Of a DNA stretch of 64,000 bases, positions 23,978 through 33,153 are shown piece after piece. The notes under the pieces were generated by a model. It saw only the letters and a list, made by a program, of their open reading frames with translations, was not told the origin of the DNA and made no database searches. Every line of letters begins with the position of its first letter. Positions within the stretch are counted from its first letter, which is position 1. This stretch comes from Ancylostoma caninum (taxonomy: Eukaryota > Nematoda > Chromadorea > Rhabditida > Ancylostomatidae): positions 954,501-1,018,500 of the forward strand of contig JBAJFG010000615.1 in NCBI GenBank assembly GCA_037903475.1. Reading direction: 5' to 3'. The position numbers and the translations under genes are program-made.

Positions 23978-24600
23978 CACTGGCGATACATTTTGCAAGA
24001 GAATGTGTTTGGCAATACATTTTACGGGATAAAATCTTGCTCGATAATATTATTTACGGGAGAATGAGTGAAGAGCCTATTTGGCGATACATTTGGCAAG
24101 AGAATCTGTTGATGATACATTTTGCGGGTGTTTGGCGATAGAAAAGGCAAGAGAATCTGTTGGCAATACATTTGAAGAGTTTTGCGTAGCGATGCAAATG
24201 GCAAGGTTCGCGTGGCGATACATTTTATGGGTGTTCTAATAAGGCGTTCACTTTACTCTTAGTTGGAGGCTTAACCATCGGTGGTGTCGATCCGGATGGC
24301 TCAGCTGGTAAGGCAGCGGACTCATAAGTTTGGTATCATGGCACGATATCCTAATGATATCGAGATTTTTGCGCGGTTGATAACCCTTTTGTTTGACGAT
24401 ACATTGGCAAGGTTCGTGTGGAGATAAATTTCACGAAGTTTGCGTGGCGGTACATTTGACGCGGTTTGCATGCGATACATTTTGCGGGACTTCCTGTTTG
24501 GCAATACATTTGACGGGCTTCGTTTGCCTAGGTAGTTGGCAAGCTCGTCTCGAGGTTGCCAAACAAACCTCGCCAAATGTATCGTCAATGAACATCAGAG
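23978..24600. repeat. Degenerate GCGATACATTTKGC repeats
   Basis: The phrase ggcgatacatttggcaagag and variants recur about a dozen times at irregular 25-60 bp spacing, in one orientation up to about 24500 and inverted near 24560-24590. It interrupts the Tc5-like transposase region. A tRNA-like word (GGATGGCTCAGCTGGTAAGG) lies inside at 24293. Confidence 0.55.
24291..24365 (+). ncRNA. Third tRNA-like segment, partial
   Basis: CGGATGGCTCAGCTGGTAAG followed by GCAGCGGACTCATAA reads like the D arm and anticodon arm of an elongator tRNA (A box TGGCTCAGCTGG, anticodon loop CTCATAA). The 3' half lacks a recognisable B box, so this is a truncated tRNA-like relic. Confidence 0.4.
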
Positions 24601-25525
24601 TGAACTCCTGAACTCATGAAATGTAGACTTCCATACATGTGAGTTTGTCTTCCACTGCCAACGGATCTTACAAAAAAAAAAACTAACTTTGCTGAAACCA
24701 GACTGATCTGCGTTGGGTACGCACGAAAGCGGCATGCTGCAAATTTCTGCGCGTACGTCAGCTACGAATTTGAGCGCGCTATTCTCAATTAACCCTCGAT
24801 TCCAGTTGGTCTTCTTCTTAACAAATTTCGTTATTCTTCTAGAGCATATGTTGGTGTGTGCTTTAAAATATCGAACTGAATAGTACGAATAGTCATGCTA
24901 AATGCGTCTCCTTGCATGTTGAATCTGCTCTCTGAAGCCTAAACAGATCTACCTTATACCCATCAACATGCGTCTCTTCCTCATTAATCATGAGCGCCAT
25001 TTGCTGTAGATCAGAGTCATGCAGTGGGACTCCTGGAAAGCCCTGGCATCAACTTTCGCGAAAAGCTGCATGATTCAAAACAACTCCTGACCAAGTTCAA
25101 ATTTCTCCGCAACTTTCTTTTCGAGCAAATTGACGAGGCGCCTCAAAGCCACACATTTTTCTTCTCTGATTTCTTCTGAACATATAAAAGCTATGTTTTG
25201 GCTCGCCTCACAGAAAGTTAGAAAATTCAACCTTGTTTCTCGATTTGTCTCAATTTGTTCATGTGGTTCTCGGATTGTTCCAACGCAACCTATGTTGCAT
25301 TGTGGAGAGTAAACGAGCTCCCTTGTCTACAGAGCGACAAGACGTAATTTCCGACTTCAAGAAAGGACCGTTTCGCTAATATGTGGAAATCGAGTAAGGC
25401 AAATAATTCAAGGAATACCTGGTCTACGGGTACAGACTTGCTTCCAAAGCCCACAAATCCTGTGGCGTGCGGAGATGGACACGATGCCTCACCAGTTTTG
25501 CAGACGTCGTCCCAATCAGCGTCCA

Positions 25526-25738
25526 GGGTAAAATGGAGTTGGGGGAGGCCACTTGATATTAGTCGATAATATGACCTGTCCTACACGTTCTGACTTGTTT
25601 GCATTTCAGGTAACTACTGTATATTAAGAGAGATAACAAGTCAAAGCATTCTGGACGTGTCAGCTAACAAGTCTGAACGTGCAGGACAGGTCGTATTATC
25701 GACTTATACCAAGTGCCCCCGAACTCCTTTTTCCCCCC
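25526..25738. mobile_element. Foldback element, 213 bp, inserted in Tc5-like transposase exon
   Basis: The left end GGGTAAAATGGAGTTGGGGG and a right end with the inverted sequence (more diverged) are flanked by the direct repeat AGCGTCCA (25518-25525 and 25739-25746), extendable to CAGCGTCCA. Removing it rejoins transposase-like coding on the minus strand. It is the same family as 15198-16663 and 28634-28775. Confidence 0.75.
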
Positions 25739-26027
25739 AGCGTCCACCTTTTCGTCATCGTAACGTTCTGGGTTCTCCTCTTGGCTACGGCTACTTCGGA
25801 GTAAACACCCTCGGCAAGAATTCTTCCAAATGCTTCTGCCAGCTTCTGCTCCTGACGAGTTGCGCTGCTGCTATCACCCTGACCAAACCTGGCCAGCAGA
25901 AAGGCGACCAGACGTGAAGGGTTTAACATTTGGATATGAGTAGAGAAGTAGTAATAATGTAGGAAAAATGATATTTGGTAAGATTATAAAATTGCATCTT
26001 GCATCAACATGTTCTAGCATTGGTGTA

Positions 26028-26225
26028 CAGGAAGCTCCAAATGTCCGCAGTCAAGAGAGCGTGGCCACGGCGCGGCTCCTTGATCAGACACAGGCGCTCT
26101 CTATGCTGTCTCTGGCTTCTCTGACTCTGCAGCCAACCAGTGGCAGCATGCCGAGCGCCTGTGTCTCTGTCTAAAGCCGCGTCGTGGCCACGTCCCTCTT
26201 GACTGCGGACATTTGGAGCTTCCTG
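26028..26225. mobile_element. 198-bp foldback MITE, copy 1
   Basis: TA-flanked, starting CAGGAAGCTCCAAATGTCCG and ending with the reverse complement. The two halves are nearly complementary over their whole length, so the element is one long hairpin. Copies of exactly 198 bp also occur at 37149-37346 and 52039-52236. A 208-bp relative is at 60393-60600. Confidence 0.88.
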
Positions 26226-26563
26226 TACTTGCTGTTCTCGGATGTGGGTTCAGCTTTGTTTTGATCAGATTTGAATCAAAACGTTGCCAGAAAGCCAGCA
26301 GTGCATCGCTGTCCTCAATAAAGTTTTCTCCTTTATGATTCGATTTTGAGTTCAGCGTTGAATACGTGCCCATCTGACAAAATAATATAAAACATCAGAA
26401 TAAGAACACTGAACAAAGATTTCACCTGACCTGGAGTCACGTTCTAGTTGGTGAAGTTGTTTTGTGATTTGTGCAGTAGTGCTCACATTCGATGAATTCC
26501 AATCATTAGAACTGCTTCAAAAAAAACGTTGGAAGCTTGAACTTAAAAAATGAAAAGTGGATC

Positions 26564-26628
26564 CCGCGGAGGGGATCCAAACCCTCGACCCTCTGCCAGA
26601 CACGCTACCCCCTCGGCCACTCCGCCAC
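26564..26628 (-). ncRNA. tRNA-like sequence in right Tc5-like arm
   Basis: Reverse-complement counterpart of 22722-22790. It has the acceptor-like GCGGAG/CTCCGC pair, A-box-like TGGCCGAGGGGG and a T arm GAGGG-TTTGGAT-CCCCTC that pairs well. It lies inside the terminal repeat of the transposon, so it moves and duplicates with it. Confidence 0.45.
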
Positions 26629-26934
26629 GGTTGCTATGACTGCAGCAATTGCTCATGAACATATACCCAGGCAGATCAGGGTTGTTCAAAAATGCGTCTC
26701 CAAACACTCTAAAGTCTATGAGACAGCTAATTACTGTAACCACAGTTGGTTTGCGCCGTCAAAGTTCCGTAAATCCCCTCTAAAATGGACTTCTGTGGCA
26801 GCGCAGTAGAAAAATCTCGGACTAGCTCTCCTGAGCATATCAGGACCATTGGGGGTTATAATTACCTTAAGCAAAGCTTCTGAAAATGGATAGCTCGTTT
26901 GGATCCTTGGGGTTAGCCTCTTGCACTTCCCTTG

Positions 26935-27843
26935 TCAGACAACTTTAGGGGCAAATCTTGTTCCGAAAGAGCGGGACAATAGTCGGAACGAGCGTTTGGG
27001 TGTTTTCGCCCGAAGAGTAGCCGCGCTCAGGTCGCTGTGGGGTCGCTGAAAACTGTTGCATTCCTATCCGTCCGAGAACTGTTCGCGTTCAGGCCGCTTT
27101 GAGCCCGCAAACCATCAGGCGCTACTGCTCCTAATCCAGCGCACAAGGCAGCATTCCTCACAACAACCTGTCGGTTGGACGCCTGCACCGTGACAACCTC
27201 TGGCAGCTTGATCACTGCTTACTCACAGTCTCGCACGAATGAGCGCCAGGTTTGATGCCATTGTGGATCCACAGAGATTCACCGGAGCACAAAAACAACA
27301 GAAATAGCAAATTCTCACCGGAAATATGAAAAGATGGCTGTTTGCAAGGTCCATCCATGTTTTCGTAGTTTAGCTTCGTAGCTTTTTCTATCATTGATGG
27401 GATTCGAACCAACCTGTCCATGGTTTATGAATGATTGAGAGCCCGCTGCTTTATTCACTAGGCCATCCATGCTGCTGATCTCTTCCATCCCGGTGTTGCT
27501 TTCACCCTTTATTACGCCCCCACTATCACCAACCAACCATTCCGACCGAGCCAGTTCCTTATTGAGCCGAAATGTGTGGTCGTTCAGGCCGCTTTCTGGA
27601 GATATTTGTCGGCGGTCAGTGGCCGCAAAAAGTGGGCCGATGCCCGACACTCTTCACATAGTGGGCCGAATCCCGACGGTCGTGCATCAGCCCGAACGAT
27701 TCTGCGTTCAGCCCGCGATTCGCCCGTTTGGCCCGCAATGTACGTGGTTTCGCCCGCTGTTTGTCCGCTATTGGTCCTCGTTCAAACATTTCGTAGTGGA
27801 TTCGCCGGCGATTGGAACAGGATTTGCCCCCGAAATTGTCTGA
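26935..27843. mobile_element. 0.9-kb TCAGACAATTTC element, copy 3
   Basis: 909 bp. Its first three bases coincide with the TCA target duplication of the Tc5-like element, so the two elements abut without a gap. The tRNA-like core (27395-27470, minus strand) has a perfect B-box word GGTTCGAATCC. GCGGGC-rich ends are as in the other copies. Confidence 0.7.
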
Positions 27844-27940
27844 GTATGAGTGCACCATAAGGGTACCGGGGGTGTTCGCTCGCCGGCAAGCTCTACTCAT
27901 TGATGGGAAACAATGGAAACTGATGAGCCCACCCAAAAAG

Positions 27941-28308
27941 AGGGCAATTTATACTATAGTGAAGAATTTCCTATAAATGAGAATGCAACACAGTAGCGTC
28001 AAGCCAGCAAGTGAGTGCGTCTCACTTGCGTCTGAGGTTTCGGGTATACTCCTCGAGTAGTATAGCACCTACTAACGCCTTTCATTTTTGATACATATCG
28101 ATTGTGGGCGGTCCGAAAGTGGCGACTGACTGTCGCGACCCGCCCACAATCAATACGCATCAAAAATGAAGTCGCCAATCTTTTGCGATACTAGATGCTA
28201 TACTCGTCGAGGAGTATACCCGCAGCCGGGGCTGCGTCAGGGACGCGACTGAGCATCATCTCTTAGAAGCAAGGGCCTCAAACGCACGCATCTAGTATTA
28301 ACTGCCCT
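27941..28308. mobile_element. GGGCAATTTATACTA inverted-repeat element, copy 1
   Basis: The ends AGGGCAATTTATACTA and AGGGCAGTTAATACTA are inverted. Inside, gggtatactcctcgagtag and its reverse complement, then a further arm pair at 28081-28111 and 28141-28170, make the whole element a layered hairpin. The second copy is at 59724-59940. Non-coding. Confidence 0.65.
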
Positions 28309-28633
28309 AAAATGTCGGTGGTAGCTACGACAAAGTGGAAGTTCAATCTGGTGAGCACGCACCATTGCCGTAATTCTTACGCGTAATACTGCATGGGTCC
28401 AAACCTCCTTTACTGATCTCCAAGTCGGCGCTGATAGTTGGCTCCGAGCTCGATAGGCCCTGGTATAATAGTTACCAACCTATACTACATGTGTACTATA
28501 CCACCCCACACCACTCTCGCAGGTGTGAACCCGCGCGTGACATTTTCTCTGGTGAACGCCCGTGCACCACTGTCACAGGTATGGAACCATCCATGACATC
28601 TTCATCACTTTTCGACGCCGGCGCACCCTTATC

Positions 28634-28775
28634 GGGTAAAATGGAGTTGGGGGGGGCACTCGGTATAAGTCGATGATATGACCTGTCCTGCACGTTCTGA
28701 CGTGCAGGACAGGTCATATTATCGACTTATACCAAGTGCCTCCCCCCCCCCCCTCCCAACTCCATTCCACCCCCC
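28634..28775. mobile_element. Minimal foldback element (near-perfect palindrome)
   Basis: The smallest member of the GGGTAAAATGG family. The two arms (28634-28703 and about 28704-28775) meet almost without a spacer at cacgttctgacgtg. It is inserted in a minisatellite, with CCCTTATC-like words on both sides. It shows that the family can exist as little more than its own terminal repeats. Confidence 0.75.
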
Positions 28776-29289
28776 CCCCCTATCACATCGTTGGACCCCA
28801 TTTCAGGCGTTTCCCCTCTTTCCGACGCCGGCGCATCCCTATCACAGCGGTGGATCCATTTCCACTACATATGGGAGCCGGCGCACCACTCTCGCAGTTT
28901 TGTAGCCGTCCAGTGACTTCCGCTACTACTGGACGCCAGCGCATCGCTTCCATAACAGTAGCCCGTTACCCACCATCTCTCCAACGCCCCTGCCGGCGCC
29001 ACCCTCATCTGTGTCATTCCTCGTTCGCCTGGATCCTCTTCTTCGCCGTCGCTTGGTACTCTAACCTTCTCTTTCCTTTTATGTGCTCCTGTAGTCATAG
29101 GCCTATCTCATTCATTCCGACCTTGGTGAAAACAACTTTCGATCATCAAAAGGAATTAAAATGTCCGAACATGGCAAAAGTGGCCCGAAACACTTTTAAA
29201 TCAATGTTAAAGTCAAAGTTTACCACATTTTCGTACATAACTCGTTGAACACGATGGTGTGGGTATTTTCTATCAGCCTGGCCGTTATC
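28776..29289. repeat. Minisatellite remnants and unassigned sequence
   Basis: Up to about 28990 this holds GACGCCGGCGCA-type minisatellite units of the same kind as at 800-990 and 29590-29815, interrupted by the foldback element at 28634. The rest is unassigned. The 170-codon open frame at 28736-29248 runs across repeat and non-repeat DNA and shows no domain. Confidence 0.5.
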
Positions 29290-29820
29290 AGCTATTTGTA
29301 ACAGTATAAAACCGATTCAATCTGGAATGGCTATAGGAAGTGGTTACCCATTCTTTGTTCGTTATAACTGGTCAAATGATAAGAGCTATTTTGAACATAT
29401 AAAAGAGGAGGGCCGGTGTGTTCATAAACAAATGAGAGGAGAAAAAAGCGGGAATGGATGTGGAGTGCAGGAAATCACACGGATTGTACACTACTCACTG
29501 CTGAGCTCTGATATTCAGTGTTTCACAATGCGCGAGCGCCAGCTAACCGATCGGGCAAGGATAGATCCAACTCATGGCTTTTTCTCAGTAATGAACCCCG
29601 GCGCACAACTTCTCCGTCAGTCGTCACATTTTCAGGCGTTTCCCCACTCCTGGACGCCGACGCACCCTTGTCACACCGTTGGACCTGACTCTAGGTGTTT
29701 CTTCCCTTTTGGACACTGGCACACCCTTATCGCACCGTTGGACTCGTCCCCAGGCGTTTACTCACTTTTGGACGCCGGCGCACCCTTATCGCACCGTTGG
29801 ACCCTCGCGGCGTTCCTTCA
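29290..29820 (+). repeat. TATA-plus-minisatellite repeat, copy 2
   Basis: The leader (gtaacagtataaaaccgatt) and a second TATAAAAGAGGAGG box near 29400 are followed by AG-rich sequence. At 29590-29815 there are about four units of the GACGCCGGCGCACCCTTATC minisatellite. The leader closely matches 35490-35600. Confidence 0.55.
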
Positions 29821-29984
29821 CTTTGTGAGGCCGACGCTCCCTCCAAACCGCGGTGAATCCGTCGCTCTCCACTTCCCCGTCCGTTAGAGCTTCTCTTCAT
29901 TCTTTGAACCTCATCATACCCGTCTCTATCATCATGTTGACCTCGCAATCATCATCACTGACCAATCAGGGAATTTCTTTTCAC

Positions 29985-30352
29985 ACATACAAACACACAC
30001 ATACACATACAAATACAAATACACATATACTGTCTGTTCCAAAAATCAGAGCAATTCAATGTGTTTTGTTCAATTACACAGAGCGCATTTTATCACACGC
30101 TAAATCATGGGAATTGGCGCTATCAATCGACGATCAATAGCTGGAAGCGCGCCAAAACATATCTCATCTATAACAACATGGCGAGACTTACCTCATCTTG
30201 GCGGATGCCCAAGTGGCATAATTTGTGAAAAGGACAGTACATATACACATACACATAGACACATATACATATACATATACACATACACACATACGCATAC
30301 ACTTACACATATACACATACACATACACTACACGTATACACATACACACACA
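29985..30352. repeat. CATACA-type simple repeats, two tracts
   Basis: Tracts of (CA/TA)-rich hexanucleotides at 29985-30030 and 30238-30352, separated by about 200 bp of ordinary sequence. The Thr/His and Val/Cys open frames across them are products of the repeat. Confidence 0.8.
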
Positions 30353-30355
30353 TGA

Positions 30356-33140
30356 ACTGCCTATTAACAATAAGTAGATGTGCGAACCACATCTTATTTT
30401 ATACTCACACACCAAAGTATAACCATCTGCTATCGGACTGAACTCCTCACTTTGTTTGGCTACAATCTCGAAAATCGTACAGTCTCTCTCTCTCTCTAAG
30501 ATCCTTGCCTCACGCTGCATCGCCCATCCGCTGAGCAGCGCTGCGTCACTTATGCATTATAATATGTGGTGCGAAGCGGCCCAGCTGACGGGTGGTGAAG
30601 CCTGAAGAAAGGATTTTAGGCCCATGGCATACTTCACAGAGACAGCGTCGCGGTAAAGAAAATGAATGGAAATGATGAGAACGAAATGTTACGAGTTTTC
30701 ATATTTTATCACACTGCTTGCGTGGAATAGCGTGCTGGCATAGGAGCAATTATGAGAAAACTTGTGATGGTGAACAGTCGCAGCGACAGCGTCGCTGTCT
30801 AGTATGCATTGGGTCTCAGAGAGAGACTGTTACTGACAGTGGAATCGATACGCATCTTGTCCACTATCACCATCACTTCTACCGCCAATTCATTTTGAAC
30901 TAGCGAACTCTGGTGATACCTCAAAAATGTGCGGGCAACAGCCTAGATGCAAGGCATCCAGATAGATACGAATACTGGTGCAAACGCAGATGTTAGTGAT
31001 CTTTACCTATCTGCAGTGGTTCCACACAGCTCAGCTGAAAAACATCCTCGGTTGACCCAGAGTTGCTTGTATTTTACTCATGAAACCCTTTTGAGATATG
31101 TAACTGGCAACGGTCATTCACTATCAGGCAATGCTTTGAAGGCAACGTCCCACCTCAGATCTGATTACCGTGGTGTAGGTGACCACAGGCGAAATGGCCG
31201 AAAATCTCGTCTCTGAGCTTCTTATCTACCGAGAAGGTAGGCGAGACCAAAGGGGCTTTCGAACATGCACGGTGGAAGCATTCGAGAGTGCATCGACTAT
31301 TTACTGTGAGATCCAATTTTTCAAAAGGGCTCAGAACATATTTTCGGTGACTTTGTACGAAATCATGTATGCCTTTGAATGATTTGACAGCCACCTGTCA
31401 AAAGGATAATCAGATTCATATGCATAGACGAAATCTTGATGATAACGCACCCAAAAGCATTGCATAACTTAAGCTGATGGAAGAAAAAGCATAACGTTGA
31501 AACATTTATGTCATCTCGACGGCCGATGCCGTCTAGCTTTTGTTCCCAGAGTGCTGCCCTTTCGTTCGTCTCCCAAGTATAACCTCACTCTTTTGCAGCT
31601 TCCAATGTGTCACAGCGGACTCCTCGCTGAATGAAAGCTTGTAGATATAGGCACGCTGAGCTCCTGTCGTCTTTCATAAGCCTCAAATTCACTACAGGGT
31701 GGTGGAAAATCACCAATGCACCTTCCCTAAATCGAATAAAATTCTGTATACAGACTTAGTTCTAGCGAACACAATTCACATATTAGATAGCCCTTATGGA
31801 GTGTCATGACTTCTGCTCCTGAGAACTCATGATTGACAGCCTCATGCACCGCATACCATAACTACCGTTCTTGTAAATTGATGGTTCTTGATCCTGTAGC
31901 TCCGCCTCTCATGGCTGCGGAGAGAGGATAAGAGGAGCCTGAGCTAATGCTGGTCGGTTCGACATGAGCCTCTAACAAGTTAGCTAGACAAGTGTTCCCT
32001 TGCAAGTTCTGATCATATTCCAGTATACAAGTGAAAAGTTAAGTCCGTAGTGGTATCATTCACCGTCCAACAGTGCAATATACAACAAATCCCTTGGTCG
32101 ACCGCAGCAAGCGGTTGGACCCGGACATTCCGGCACATTTCTAACTCAAGGGTCACTAGGCTTTGTTTCTCACGTACTCTTTCTTTCTCTTTCCCTGTTT
32201 AGTAAAATCACACAGTCAAAATTGTAAGGCAAGTCGAATAATAAAAGACTTAGTGTAGTAGTGTCTAAACAGTTGAACCACCTATTGGACCCTGATGCAG
32301 TCCAAACATGGAGGTAATACAATTGCTGTGGCTCAAATTTTCCTATGCCGGCTCGCTAGGGTTGAGTTCCAAACACAATCCTGCCGAGTTTTTTCATTGA
32401 TCACCCGAGAATAGTATCACCCCGCATCGTTTTCGAATAGATCAAACTTCTAAGTCTGGTTGCTATAGTAGTGCAGGATCTGCTCAGTTCACATTAAAAA
32501 TTTCGGCTTAAAAGATTCTGTTTTGCTGGAAGAGAGGCACAATATAGAATGTTGTTTTTGTCACGAGAATCACGCAATGGCGTTTTTTTAGCTGTGATCG
32601 TGCTCACAGAGAAAATTCCGAGAACTTTTCGACAATTATTAATCAACAAAGGGTCCGCAAACGGCCCTTGAAATCTGAACTCACGCTATGTACTGGAATT
32701 TATGAATGGAACTACGAAAAATTTTTTAATTCTACCAAACAAACGGAACCTATGGAGTTTGGCCTGGAGAGCCTGATGGGAGTAATGACCTCCCATCCAA
32801 GTTTCTATGCACCATTTTAGTTGGATTTGACGGGGGGCTTGGGCGTTCTCAGTTGAAAGAAGACTATGTTGAAGCCTATTTCACGCAGTGCTTCCACCAG
32901 ATTCAGATGTTCACAAGAGTAGTCAACATCGTTGGAATTTTGGAGACAGGAGAATTTGCCTTGTTTCGAAAATGGTCAACCATGTAATCATAACATAACG
33001 AGCTAAAGATTTCCTCTCAGTGTGAATTGCTCATGTTTCCTGTTAAGAAAATCAAGTAGTGGTGTGATCGTTCTAGTTTTTTGTCAAACCCTTTCAAAGC
33101 TGTTCGCCCTCATTCCCTTCAATTTTCCATCATGCTCATC
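30356..33140. other. Intergenic stretch upstream of cystinosin gene
   Basis: No supported exon or known repeat. It includes a short (CT)n at 30482-30497. The promoter of the plus-strand gene at 33154 should lie here, but no element could be identified. Confidence 0.45.
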
Positions 33141-33153
33141 CAGAACTTTCAGG

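Larger units (their letters stand above)
23419..25930 (-). pseudogene. Tc5/pogo-type (DDE superfamily) transposase, decayed
   Basis: Minus-strand pieces in order: an N-terminal region at 25930-25750 (LARFGQGDSSS...EQKLAEAFGR); a block at 25525-25433 (DADWDDVCKTGEA...); a DNA-binding block near 25035-24935 reading VPLHDSDLQQMALMINEE, typical of CENP-B/Tc5 helix-turn-helix domains; and the catalytic region at 24020-23420. The last contains LLYADGCLGQHLFVVL, YLLLDSWTSFKD (an Asp motif) and, after a frameshift, IPAGAISFIQPLDVYFFRAF. Frameshifts and a foldback element inserted at 25526-25738 in the N-terminal exon break it. The mid part (24020-24900) is occupied by GCGATACATTT repeats. Confidence 0.75.
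22520..26934 (-). mobile_element. Tc5-like element with tRNA-like sequences in both terminal repeats
   Basis: The 4,415-bp element has ends CAAGGGAAGTGCAAGAGGCT and the reverse complement, and is flanked by TCA on both sides (22517-22519 and 26935-26937). Tc4/Tc5 elements duplicate TNA and have long inverted repeats. Here the arms are roughly 500 bp (22520 to ~23045 and ~26300 to 26934). Each arm contains a tRNA-like sequence. Three smaller elements are inserted inside: 23189-23340, 25526-25738 and 26028-26225. A decayed pogo/Tc5-type transposase runs on the minus strand. Confidence 0.85.

Noticed and set aside
28736..29887. Open frames of 170 and 186 codons
   Set aside because: They run across minisatellite units and a promoter-like leader, with no domain and no conservation in the sister repeats.
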